A stretch of 64,000 nucleotides of DNA from Neptunicoccus sediminis (GTDB lineage: Bacteria; Pseudomonadota; Alphaproteobacteria; Rhodobacterales; Rhodobacteraceae). Location of the stretch: positions 1 to 64,000 of the forward strand of contig NZ_MDVX01000017.1 of NCBI RefSeq assembly GCF_001719615.1, read 5' to 3'. The translations under genes and the position numbers were made by a program. Numbering within the stretch: position 1 is the first letter of the stretch; every line of letters starts with the position of its first letter. Shown in pieces: positions 35,687 to 44,549 of the stretch. A model generated the notes under the pieces. That model saw nothing but the letters and a program-made list of their open reading frames with translations, was not told the DNA's origin and searched no databases.

Positions 35687-38600
35687 ATGCGCCGCCGACT
35701 TATATATACTTCTCTCTTTCTAACTGCCCTGATTATCCAATTGGTTTTCCTGTGCACACATCGTTGCGTGTTCAATCCCGCATCGTTGCTCTTTGGTAGC
35801 CTGCGCTGGTTGGCTCGCGCTCTGAAGCCCCTGTTCGCATTGATCCGGTTCGGGCATGCAGTCGTTGGTCTGGCGGCTCTTTGTACCCTGATCGGTCAGG
35901 CGGTGCGGGCGCAGGACTCTTGCGGTGCTGCTTGTGTTTTTGCGGGGCCGCGCATGGCCAGCGTTGAATCCAGTGAGGCCGAGCTTTTGGGTCCGATCCT
36001 GTCCGGACTGCTTGGTACTGACATCAGCCTGAGCGTTCTGGACTGGAACGCGATGGCTGGTGCCAATATTGATCTGCTGGGGTTGCTCGGGGACAACGGG
36101 ACGGATGTTACCGTTTCCGATCCGGGACAGGTTTTAAACGTTGACCTGACGCTGCTGGAGCTTGTTGAGGCCTCCGCCGCGGTTGCGCAGGCGGATGGCG
36201 ATACCGCCCTGGTGGACGCGCTTAACGCGCTTAGCCTGCCTGTGGGGGAACTGACCCAGACGATCAATCTTGCCGATCTCATTACGGTTGCGCTCACACA
36301 GGGGGCTTTGGCGAATATCGACCTAAATGTGCTGGACCTGATTGGCGGGGCGATCCAGCTGTATAATTATGAAAACGTGGTGACGACGACGCAGCCGGTC
36401 GCACTTAACAATGAAATCCTTGAACAATTTGGCATCGGGGGCGCAGAGATCCTGTTGCAGGTGGTGGAGCCGCCCCATTTTGAATGCGGCGGGGCTGGCA
36501 CACAGTTCCACACCTCCACGGTCCGCGCCAAAGTATCCGTCGACCTTGCGGGCACCGCGGTCGATACCTCTGCATTGGACGCAACGCTCGGGCCGTTGGT
36601 CGGAGGGGCGGTCACTTCCGAGATCATTTTAGGAGATCTGGACCTCTATTTTGAATTCGGGCGGGTGGATGGCACGATCCTGTCTGCAGATCCGACCACC
36701 AAAACGGCAAGCGTGATCCTCGCGCCCAGTGCAATCGACCTGTTTCTGGGTGGCATCGACGATGCGGTGTTTTTCAACCGTTCCCGCCCGATCCTGCAAT
36801 CCGATGTGGACTATGCCACCATCGGGCGGCTGGACGTTGCCTTGGCGGGCGGTTTGGTGCAGGAAAGTGCGGGCATCCGTGTCAAATCCTTCGCCCAAAG
36901 CGCTCCGCCAGTCAGTGAGACGCTGTTTTTCTCCCCCCCTTACCCCCGGCGGCAGTCCATCGGGGATGGCGCATCTTCGTTTAGTGATCTGATCGGAACG
37001 CTCGCGCGGAACCTGGATGTTGAGGTGGAAGACAGTCTGGGTAATCAGATCGGACCGTTGATCGACACCACGGTTGAACCGCTGGTTGGCGAGTATGTGG
37101 GCGGGCTGCTGGTGGATACGGTCTCGCCGCTTCTGGATCTCACCGTTGATCCGCTGCTGGGGTTCTTCGGGGTCGGGATCGGAGAGGCCGAAGCCTCTGT
37201 TTCCGGTGTAACCTCTATCTGCACCGATTACGCCGATTGCCCCGTATCCGGCAGCGCGCCGGACGGTGTTGCAACTGCAAATTATGGCAGCCCCTACCAT
37301 TTTATTTATGAAACGCTGTATTTGGGGACAACAGTTCCGGATACGGATGCGGGCCCGCTGGGGAATGCCACGGCGCGCGGCGATGATGATAGCGGTGTTG
37401 ATGACGAAGACGGCGTCACGCTCCCCGCGCTGCCGGCCGGAACGGTGCAGACCCTTGAAATTCGCGTGGTGGAATCGGGCGGGGAGACCGGATATTTGCA
37501 GGCGTGGGTTGACTGGAACGGCGACGGCGCGTTCGGGGCGGACGAACAAATTGCCAGCGATGTAACCGCGCCCTCAAGCGGCGTCATTGCCCTGTCGGTG
37601 ACGGTCCCCGCTACAGCCCGTGCCGGTAACAGCTTTGCCCGGTTCCGCTGGTCAAGCCGCGCCGGACTGGACCCCGTGCAGATAGCCCCCGACGGAGAGG
37701 TTGAGGACCACGCCGTAGCGATCTCCGGCCTGCCCCGCCCGCGTCTGTCGGGACAGGTCTTTACAGATGCCGGCACGCAGGGGGCCATCGCCCATGACGG
37801 TATCCAAAGCGGCGGCGAAACGGGTCTGGGAGAGGTCACCGTCGTAATTGAAACGCTGGACGGAACGGTGCTTGCCGTGGCGGTCACGGATGAACTCGGC
37901 CTCTGGTCCGCCAGTCTGCCGGCCGGTTACACCGGCGCGGTTGTCCTGCGCACCGCTCCCCCCAAGGGGTTTATTGCGATTTCCGAAACTACGGATGGTA
38001 TGCCGGAAATTATACCCTCTGCGCCGAATGACGGGCGTATTACGCTGGTGTTGGCCGCAGATAGTGATCTGGAGGGTCTGGGCATCGGGTTGGTCCCGCA
38101 GCCGCGGCTGTCTCAGGACAGCGTGGTTTACACGCAATCCGCACAAATCACCCTGCTGTCCCATGACTATAGTGCAGGCAGCTCTGGCAGTGTGTCCTTT
38201 AGCGTCGAAAATCTGTCTCTCCCCTCAACCGGCGCGGCGAGCGTGGCGTTGTTTTATGACGAAGCCTGCGATGGCCAAACCGGAGCGCTGGTGTCCGGCC
38301 CGCGCGTGGTGGAAAGCGGTGACCGGATTTGCCTGATCTCCCGCGTCGCCACATCCTCCGGCTTGCCGGACGGAGCGGCCATCACCTATCAGCTTGTGGC
38401 GGATACGGCGCTGCGCGGGATTGATAAAGCGGTGCGTCTCGAAAATACCGACCGGATCATTATCGGGCGGCAGATTGGGGGCATTGTCGTTGAAAAAACC
38501 GTTGAAAACCTGACGCAATCCAGCGGGGAAAGCCGGTTTAACACGGCTGGACCTGCTGATGTGCTCTTGTACAGAATACGCATTGTTAACACCGGAACGA

Positions 38601-38824
38601 CGGCGGTTCACGATGTGAAGGTGCAGGATATGACCCCGCCCCACACCCGTCTTGCGGGTCAAATCACGCGATCGGTGCAGATATCCGACGGTACTGAATG
38701 TACGCTGGCGCTGCCTGCGGTGGTCAACTCCGGTTACGTCGGCAGTCTGAAGTGGATGTGTGAGGGTGAGGTGCAGCCCGGATCGACAGCGACGTTTGAG
38801 TTTACGGCACGGATCAATGACTGA
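35687..38824 (+). CDS. Large secreted GEVED-domain surface protein
   Basis: A 1045-residue exported protein. A long hydrophobic N-terminal region ends with a likely signal-peptidase site at VRA-QDS (residue ~80). A shorter start within the first 60 codons is therefore possible. Residues about 90-510 are Leu/Asp/Gly-rich with the recurring pattern DTxVxPLLDLxVDPLLG. Residues about 565-675 form a GEVED domain (DDEDGVTLPAL, WVDWNGDGAF, FARFRWSS, PDGEVEDHAV). Residues about 683-771 look like an SdrD_B/Cna-type Ig fold, and 930-1042 a DUF11-type repeat. No C-terminal anchor is seen. Probably cell-surface or matrix associated; function unknown. Confidence 0.8.
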   Translation: MRRRLIYTSLFLTALIIQLVFLCTHRCVFNPASLLFGSLRWLARALKPLFALIRFGHAVVGLAALCTLIGQAVRAQDSCGAACVFAGPRMASVESSEAELLGPILSGLLGTDISLSVLDWNAMAGANIDLLGLLGDNGTDVTVSDPGQVLNVDLTLLELVEASAAVAQADGDTALVDALNALSLPVGELTQTINLADLITVALTQGALANIDLNVLDLIGGAIQLYNYENVVTTTQPVALNNEILEQFGIGGAEILLQVVEPPHFECGGAGTQFHTSTVRAKVSVDLAGTAVDTSALDATLGPLVGGAVTSEIILGDLDLYFEFGRVDGTILSADPTTKTASVILAPSAIDLFLGGIDDAVFFNRSRPILQSDVDYATIGRLDVALAGGLVQESAGIRVKSFAQSAPPVSETLFFSPPYPRRQSIGDGASSFSDLIGTLARNLDVEVEDSLGNQIGPLIDTTVEPLVGEYVGGLLVDTVSPLLDLTVDPLLGFFGVGIGEAEASVSGVTSICTDYADCPVSGSAPDGVATANYGSPYHFIYETLYLGTTVPDTDAGPLGNATARGDDDSGVDDEDGVTLPALPAGTVQTLEIRVVESGGETGYLQAWVDWNGDGAFGADEQIASDVTAPSSGVIALSVTVPATARAGNSFARFRWSSRAGLDPVQIAPDGEVEDHAVAISGLPRPRLSGQVFTDAGTQGAIAHDGIQSGGETGLGEVTVVIETLDGTVLAVAVTDELGLWSASLPAGYTGAVVLRTAPPKGFIAISETTDGMPEIIPSAPNDGRITLVLAADSDLEGLGIGLVPQPRLSQDSVVYTQSAQITLLSHDYSAGSSGSVSFSVENLSLPSTGAASVALFYDEACDGQTGALVSGPRVVESGDRICLISRVATSSGLPDGAAITYQLVADTALRGIDKAVRLENTDRIIIGRQIGGIVVEKTVENLTQSSGESRFNTAGPADVLLYRIRIVNTGTTAVHDVKVQDMTPPHTRLAGQITRSVQISDGTECTLALPAVVNSGYVGSLKWMCEGEVQPGSTATFEFTARIND

Positions 38825-38910
38825 TTGGCCGGTACTGAAGCGTCCGAGCAATTACCCTGATGCTTGCGGCACCCGATTGCGAGTGTTTCGCAGTCGGATA
38901 ACGCGGGTTT

Positions 38911-39150
38911 TCAATCCTCAAGATCAGCATCGTCCGGCGTGGTGTTCAGATAGATCCGCCCGATGGCTTTCACGAAAGGCAGGTTCAGAAAAGCGACAAT
39001 CCCCGTAGAGATGAGCAATCGGCTTGTGATGCTAACGGGCATGGGATCGGTTGCGTCGGCGTAGAGGTAGATTAACACAGTCACCACCACAAACCAGATA
39101 GCCAGCGCCCGAAGCTCAGAGATTACCGTTTTTTTACAGGGTCTTCGCAC
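38911..39150 (-). CDS. Small hypothetical membrane protein
   Basis: Seventy-nine residues with two hydrophobic segments (ALAIWFVVVTVLIYLYA and LLISTGIVAFLNLPFV) and an acidic tail ending DDADLED. The start is GTG at 39150 with AAAGGA eight bases upstream, a good translation signal. It begins 77 bases after the phospholipase D-like gene on the same strand and may be its operon partner. Not recognised. Confidence 0.55.
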   Translation of the reverse strand: MRRPCKKTVISELRALAIWFVVVTVLIYLYADATDPMPVSITSRLLISTGIVAFLNLPFVKAIGRIYLNTTPDDADLED

Positions 39151-39227
39151 GGAGTGTCCTTTAACGGGAAGTCCCGCCGAGACAGATTAAGCAGAGACAT
39201 ATGCGGACCGCAACCTGCGATGCTGCC

Positions 39228-40781
39228 CTACCTGCCCCACTTGCGCCATGCGAGCCAGCCGAGAGCTAGTCCACCGGCAAGAATTGCGATGTGGCGCGGG
39301 CGCAGCCCCCTGCCCGCATTGGTCTGCTCGCCCGGATGGTAGCGGGGGTCCAGCAGTCTGGTATCTGCAAGCACTTTCCCGATGAGGGTCGGGCTTTCAC
39401 GGGACAGTCTGCGCAACCCGCGCCCTTTTTCGCGGTTCAAATGCTCAATCGCCGCGATGAACTGTTGATCGTTGCCCTCGGCTTCGCGGAATGTCTCGGG
39501 TGAAACGTCGAGATGCTCGGCAATTAGGCGGACGCGAAATCGCTCTATCACTTTGGCAGGCTTTGCGATTGCCACGTTACATTCCGTATCAAACCCCATC
39601 GACCTGTCGTTGATATTGCTCGATCCGATGATTAACAGCCTGTCATCCACCACCATGATCTTTGCGTGCACATAGATCGGTTCGCCCGCCTTTGTCACCG
39701 GATAATAAATGCGAAAGCGGTTTTGATGGTCCGCCTTCATCAGCCGTTCCACCATACGGTGGCGCAGCACATGCATGGCGTCGTCTTCCAACCAGGATTC
39801 CGCCTCTACCGGATTGATCACGACGATCTCGGGGCCATCATCCTCTTGCAGTCGCTTTTCCAGCGCGGAGCAAATGCTCTCTGCCGCGAAATATTGGGAT
39901 TCGATATAGATCACCCTTTCCGCCGCGTTGATGCCGTTGAGAAACAATTGCTCGATCTCATTAATCAGCGGTTTGCCATCAAACGGAGGCTCTGTCCGGG
40001 AAATGGCCACGTCAATATCTGTCGCATCCACCTCCAGACCCTCCGGCCAGGGTGTTGGTGGCGTGTCGTTCGGAGGGGAAAGAGTCTCTCCGTTGGCCCG
40101 ATGCCAGCGCCTGCGCGACAATTCTGCCAGCGCAGCCGCAGCAGGGCCGGTCAGCGCCGAGGTCGCGTCATGCCAAGGGCCGGAGGGCGTACCGTCCTTA
40201 CAAATCCGGCGAGGATCGTCAGGCAAATGCTCTGACGTGTCCCAACGTTTTTCCGTGGCATCAATGCCGCCACAAAATGCAAGCGCATCATCTGCGACGA
40301 CAATCTTCTGGTGATGGCAGGCGCCAAACGGGTGATGCCCATCCAGCGCAAAATGGATCCGCTCACTGCCAAAAATGCTTAACGCGACAGTTGGCGCCAA
40401 ACGGCCGGGTGCCGCCAGTACCGCGCCATTCCATTTTAGCATGTAAACATTAAGATCGGGTGAACGCTCTACGATTGCTTCGATAAAACTGCCAAGCTGG
40501 TTGGGCAAACCGTCCGGTGCCAACCCGTCTTCGTCCCCCTCTCCGGGGAGCATTTCCAGTTCAAAATCAAAGTCCCAACCGATCAGCAGCAGCTCTCTCT
40601 TCGCGCCAATAAACACCTTGCGAAGCACCCGAAAATAATCCGCCGCATCGACAATCAGCGCAAATTTATCCGCCCGCGCCACCTGCCACGTCGTATCATC
40701 GGTAAACAACGCCCCCTCCGGCAGCGCGGTCAGGGCGTCATGGGCAGTGGGCTTCGGTGTTGGATCGGTATCACTTGGCAT
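39228..40781 (-). CDS. Phospholipase D-like (cardiolipin synthase-like) protein
   Basis: A 517-residue protein with two HKD catalytic motifs: HHQKIVVADDALAFCGG near residue 155 and VHAKIMVVDDRLLIIGSSNINDRS near residue 375. It therefore has a full phosphatidyltransferase/phospholipase active site. The N-terminus is soluble, with no leader or paired membrane helices as in ClsA. A single hydrophobic stretch (HIAILAGGLALGWLAW) sits at the very C-terminus, suggesting a tail anchor. Trans-phosphatidylation versus hydrolysis cannot be decided from sequence. A small membrane protein follows it. Confidence 0.87.
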   Translation of the reverse strand: MPSDTDPTPKPTAHDALTALPEGALFTDDTTWQVARADKFALIVDAADYFRVLRKVFIGAKRELLLIGWDFDFELEMLPGEGDEDGLAPDGLPNQLGSFIEAIVERSPDLNVYMLKWNGAVLAAPGRLAPTVALSIFGSERIHFALDGHHPFGACHHQKIVVADDALAFCGGIDATEKRWDTSEHLPDDPRRICKDGTPSGPWHDATSALTGPAAAALAELSRRRWHRANGETLSPPNDTPPTPWPEGLEVDATDIDVAISRTEPPFDGKPLINEIEQLFLNGINAAERVIYIESQYFAAESICSALEKRLQEDDGPEIVVINPVEAESWLEDDAMHVLRHRMVERLMKADHQNRFRIYYPVTKAGEPIYVHAKIMVVDDRLLIIGSSNINDRSMGFDTECNVAIAKPAKVIERFRVRLIAEHLDVSPETFREAEGNDQQFIAAIEHLNREKGRGLRRLSRESPTLIGKVLADTRLLDPRYHPGEQTNAGRGLRPRHIAILAGGLALGWLAWRKWGR

Positions 40782-40922
40782 TGCTGCACTCCCGTTGTCG
40801 ATTGCATCATGGACCTAATCGTCCAAGCGCGACAGCCCCGTTAAGGGGCTCTCTGCAAAAGCAACGGCTGGCTGCGCCATCGGTTCCGTGTCTGCGGCAA
40901 AAAGAGCGGAAATATTCCGTCG

Positions 40923-42062
40923 TCAGGCAATCAAACGAGAGGTCTCGCGGCAAAGCACGATCGCTTTCTCCTGCGCAAGCTTCTCATTTTCATTCAGCGG
41001 GATACGCTCCGCCTCGGCCTCATATCCCCGCAGTACATTATTTGCCGCACGCCAGATCTTGGGGTTGTCGTCGATCACAGTCGCACAACGCACGGCGAGG
41101 TATTCGACTTCCTGTATCTGTTCCGGAGAAAGCTGGTCGCGCGGGCGGGTGGATTTCGGCTCTGAGATCGCTTTAGTCATTGATTTATCCAACGAGCTTT
41201 CAAGCCACGGAGTATTGAAAAAAGTGCTGTCAGTCTTGCGAGCATCGTCACGGAAAAATTCATCCACTTTTTCCAACAAAGCCCTGTCCAAGGTGAGTTT
41301 CTCTCCTTCCGCCGAAGTAATCTCACCCACACAATGTGCGATAGCGCCGCCCATGACGGCACGGACATTTCTTGACACTTTATGCCGGATAAGCGTCTTC
41401 TGGAACGCCCTCATAGCAGCGATTTGCTGCAGACCTAGGGACCGGTTGGCGACACCGGGGTCTTTCAAGGAAAAATGCGCACCTTCCAAAACAAAGTTAA
41501 AGAAATCATACACCACGTCATTGTTATTGAGCGCATCTCTTACGAACGGGCGGAGAGAGAATTTCTCTCCGAACACCGCTTTCCACGCTGAAAACCGGCG
41601 ATGATAATTGAGCGAGAGATCGGAACTAAGGCCACTGAGGAGTAGAGGCATATCGCGCACGAACAATCCCGTCTTGACGCGTTGTGCGTAGGTTGAAACA
41701 AAACGCTCGGCATGAGGACGGACATAAGCGAGTATGCGAACTTTACCCGCGTATTCAGGCAGATGCTCATCTAAAGCTTCAGCAAGAGCCTCGGGCTGGA
41801 TTTGAGAGAAAAATTCCGAGGATACTACCCCGTAGTCGGCCTCTGACGCACGTGCCCACTCGGCCAGTTCGGCAAAGCGCGCATTGCGATTGTCGGCGTC
41901 GCCTTTCCGACGCAGGGATTTTGCCAAAGCAACTTCGTTGCGCAAATTGGACATTTGAATTGTGCGACTGTCACACTGCCACAGACCTTGGGCGAGACTA
42001 TTTTGGATAGAACTTGAACCGTTTTTCGGGTCGCCTATATGGATTACCAGATTACTTAACAT
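40923..42062 (-). CDS. Sulfotransferase-like hypothetical protein
   Basis: A 379-residue protein beginning MLSNLVIHIGDPKNGSSSIQNSLAQ. The motif HIG-x-P-K-x-G-[ST]-[ST]-S-I-Q resembles the 5'-phosphosulfate-binding P-loop of sulfotransferase-like proteins. VRILAYVRPHAERFVSTYAQRVK matches the 3'-phosphate-binding segment with R and S spaced as in the fold. ATG at 42062 starts right before the motif; an upstream TTG is also in frame. Such proteins often modify cell-surface glycans, but no glycan genes are adjacent. It is only loosely similar to the protein at 32613. Confidence 0.65.
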   Translation of the reverse strand: MLSNLVIHIGDPKNGSSSIQNSLAQGLWQCDSRTIQMSNLRNEVALAKSLRRKGDADNRNARFAELAEWARASEADYGVVSSEFFSQIQPEALAEALDEHLPEYAGKVRILAYVRPHAERFVSTYAQRVKTGLFVRDMPLLLSGLSSDLSLNYHRRFSAWKAVFGEKFSLRPFVRDALNNNDVVYDFFNFVLEGAHFSLKDPGVANRSLGLQQIAAMRAFQKTLIRHKVSRNVRAVMGGAIAHCVGEITSAEGEKLTLDRALLEKVDEFFRDDARKTDSTFFNTPWLESSLDKSMTKAISEPKSTRPRDQLSPEQIQEVEYLAVRCATVIDDNPKIWRAANNVLRGYEAEAERIPLNENEKLAQEKAIVLCRETSRLIA

Positions 42063-42194
42063 GATATGCAAGACCTTGTATTTGTTAAGCTTTTGACTGC
42101 CAAAAGCTTAAAACCAATCGGTCTCTTCTCAGATGTAACACGGATGCACAAGGGCTAATACAACCTATAGCTGTTTACCCCACGGAACAGCCCC

Positions 42195-43451
42195 TTACTC
42201 CAATATCCCTGCGAGGGCATTCTCATTTGCTCTGCGGAACCATTTCACGATTTTCACACGGTCTTCGTCGGGCATGTAGGTGATGTTGGCGGGCGGCATG
42301 GCGTGGGTTACGCCGGATTGCAGATAGATCTGGCGGGCGGCGCGGGCGATGTCGGATTTTGTTTCCAGATGCACGCCTTTGGGCGCCCAGTGCATGCCCT
42401 CCCATGCGGGTTCGCGGGCGTGGCACATAGAGCAGCGGCCAAGCACGATTTCATGGACTTTCTCAAAGCCTTCGGCCTGTGCATAGCGCTGCTCGTATGC
42501 GGTCAGGGGCTGGTTCTCAACCGTGTCGTAATCTCCGTCCCAGCTTGACGCGGTAGACAGCCATGCGATGATCAAGAACAGCACCACAGTCGCCGCCCAT
42601 GTCCAGCTTGGCCCCCGTCCGGTGGCGTGCATCGTGTTGAAGTAATGGCGGATCGTCACGCCTGTCAGGAAAATCAGCGAGGCAATGATCCAGCTGTATT
42701 CGGTCGCAAAAGCCAGCGGATAGTGGTTGGACAGCATCAGGAACAGAACCGGCAGCGTCAGATAGTTGTTGTGGGTGCTGCGCAGTTTGGCTATCTTTCC
42801 GTATTTCGGATCAGGGGTGCGGCCTTCCTGCAAATCCTTCACCACGATACGCTGGTTCGGCATGATGATCAGGAACACATTGGCTGTCATGATGGTCGCG
42901 GTGAACGCGCCGAGATGCAACAGCGCAGCACGCCCTGTGAAAATCTGGTTATAGCCCCATGACATCGCCACCAGAATGACAAACAACAGCAGCATAAGCA
43001 CTGTCGGGGTCTCGCCCAGCTTGGATTTGCACAGGAAATCGTAACAAATCCAGCCGATTGTAAGCGAACCACCGGAAATCAGAATAGCCTGCCAGACCGC
43101 CAGATCCGCCTTGGCCGGATCAATCAGGAACAGCTCTGCGCCGACCCAATAGACAATCATCAACAAGGCCGCACCAGACAGCCATGTGGCGTAGCTCTCC
43201 CACTTGAACCAGATCAGATGGTCGGGCATGTTCTCTGGTGCCACAAGGAACTTGCGGATGTGATAGAAGCCGCCCCCGTGCACCTGCCATTCCTCGCCGT
43301 GGGCCCCAACCGGCAGGTCGGGCGCCTTACGCAACCCCAGATCCAGCGCGACAAAGTAAAAGGAAGACCCGATCCATGCAATTGCCGTGATGACATGCAG
43401 CCAGCGCACTGCAAAGGCAAACCAATCCCACAAGATTGCAATATCATACAT
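42195..43451 (-). CDS. puuD: Urate hydroxylase/oxidase PuuD (membrane-bound, cytochrome c fused)
   Basis: A 418-residue integral membrane protein that oxidises urate to 5-hydroxyisourate and passes electrons to the respiratory chain instead of O2. The N-terminal domain has about eight membrane helices starting FAFAVRWLHVITAIAWIGSSFYFVALD. HGGGFYHIRKFLVAP is a PuuD hallmark. The C-terminal cytochrome c domain contains the heme site CSMCH near residue 341 and a distal Met (HAMPP) near 390. GGAGGA sits eight bases before the ATG. It is divergent from a LysR gene that may control it. allA, the permease and allE follow within 15 kb. Confidence 0.93.
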   Translation of the reverse strand: MYDIAILWDWFAFAVRWLHVITAIAWIGSSFYFVALDLGLRKAPDLPVGAHGEEWQVHGGGFYHIRKFLVAPENMPDHLIWFKWESYATWLSGAALLMIVYWVGAELFLIDPAKADLAVWQAILISGGSLTIGWICYDFLCKSKLGETPTVLMLLLFVILVAMSWGYNQIFTGRAALLHLGAFTATIMTANVFLIIMPNQRIVVKDLQEGRTPDPKYGKIAKLRSTHNNYLTLPVLFLMLSNHYPLAFATEYSWIIASLIFLTGVTIRHYFNTMHATGRGPSWTWAATVVLFLIIAWLSTASSWDGDYDTVENQPLTAYEQRYAQAEGFEKVHEIVLGRCSMCHAREPAWEGMHWAPKGVHLETKSDIARAARQIYLQSGVTHAMPPANITYMPDEDRVKIVKWFRRANENALAGILE

Positions 43452-43547
43452 TAATCTGTCCTCCTTTGACGTGTCTTCACACTATCGCCTGCCCTATTTT
43501 CGCGCTACGCTTGTCATTCAGCAAACAGTGTCAAAAAAAAACTTACA

Positions 43548-44465
43548 ATGTCTTATTTCGACAATATCAGAACCTTCATACGGGTGTACGAACTGGGCAG
43601 CATGTCTGCAGCAGCGCGGGACCAGCGGATTTCGCCTGCGGTTGCCTCTGCGCGGATTTCCCAGCTTGAGGCCCATCTTGACGTGCGTCTGTTCCAGCGC
43701 ACCACCCGCAGCCTGACCCCCACAGAGCAGGGCCAGTTGTTCTATGAGGGCGCCTGCGGGGTGCTTGAGGCAGTGGAATCTGCCGAGGCGAGCATCGGGG
43801 ACGTGACGGACAACCCCCGCGGTACGCTGTATATTGCGGCGCCGCTCGGGGTGGGGCGGCGTTTGATTGCCCCCCATACCCCCGCGTTTACCGCGCAATA
43901 TCCGCTGGTAGATGTGCGTCTGCGTCTCAGCGACCGGAACATCGACCTGACGGCGGAAGGGCTTGATATTTCCTTTTTCCTCGGGCGTCCGGCGGATTCC
44001 AACCTGCGCATCCGCAAGATTGCCGACTGCCAGCGGGTGCTTTGCGCCAGTCCCGCCTACATAGCGGCCCACGGCCACCCCAAAACGGGCGCCGAAATCG
44101 AGCGTGGCCAGCATAATTGCCTTAACCTGCGCTATCCGGGCGCAACGGAATTCCAGTGGGAATTGGAAACCCCGGAAGGCCCGCAAAAGTTCAACGTGCG
44201 GGGCCGGATTGAATGTGACGACGGGGATGTGCTGACGGATTGGGCGCTGGCAGGCACAGGCATTGCCATGAAACCCACGTTTGAAATCGCAGAGCATTTG
44301 CGCAGCGGCGCATTGGTTCCGGTGGTGGAAGAGACCCCGCCCCTGCCCGTCCAGATGGCCTGTCTTTATACCCATCGCCGCCATCAAGACCCCAAAGCGC
44401 GGCTGTTTATGGAATTCATGATCGAACGCATAGAAAGCGCGATCCGCGCAACCGAGCAGAGCTAA
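43548..44465 (+). CDS. LysR-family transcriptional regulator
   Basis: A 305-residue regulator. The N-terminal helix-turn-helix is FIRVYELGSMSAAARDQRISPAVASARISQLEAHLDVRLFQRTTRSLTPTEQG, and the substrate-binding domain follows with GTLYIAAPLGVGRRLIAP and DGDVLTDWALAGTGIAMKP. It falls in the large DsdC/CrgA-like LTTR branch. Divergence from puuD across 96 bases is the usual geometry for an LTTR that controls its neighbour, so a purine-derived effector is a reasonable guess but unproven. It ends at a bidirectional terminator shared with an RTX gene. Confidence 0.9.
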   Translation: MSYFDNIRTFIRVYELGSMSAAARDQRISPAVASARISQLEAHLDVRLFQRTTRSLTPTEQGQLFYEGACGVLEAVESAEASIGDVTDNPRGTLYIAAPLGVGRRLIAPHTPAFTAQYPLVDVRLRLSDRNIDLTAEGLDISFFLGRPADSNLRIRKIADCQRVLCASPAYIAAHGHPKTGAEIERGQHNCLNLRYPGATEFQWELETPEGPQKFNVRGRIECDDGDVLTDWALAGTGIAMKPTFEIAEHLRSGALVPVVEETPPLPVQMACLYTHRRHQDPKARLFMEFMIERIESAIRATEQS

Positions 44466-44497
44466 CGGGCAAAGCTGGCAGGCTGTCAGGATCAAAC

Positions 44498-44526
44498 CCG
44501 CCGGCAGGCGTTTGTCCTACCGGCGG
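44498..44526. terminator. Bidirectional hairpin between lysR and the RTX gene
   Basis: Arms CCGCCGGCAGG (44498-44508) and CCTACCGGCGG (44516-44526) pair over 11 positions with one mismatch around a seven-base loop. It lies between convergent genes. Confidence 0.65.
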
Positions 44527-44549
44527 TGATCGTCTTGAGGGTCTGGAGT

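Noticed and set aside
35291-35700. tRNA-Thr as an integration site for a genomic island
   Set aside because: No integrase and no repeated tRNA 3' end were seen downstream within the window.
42195-43547. LysR binding site between puuD and lysR
   Set aside because: GTGTCTTCACAC at 43471-43482 is symmetrical but lacks the T-N11-A form, so it was not listed as an operator.
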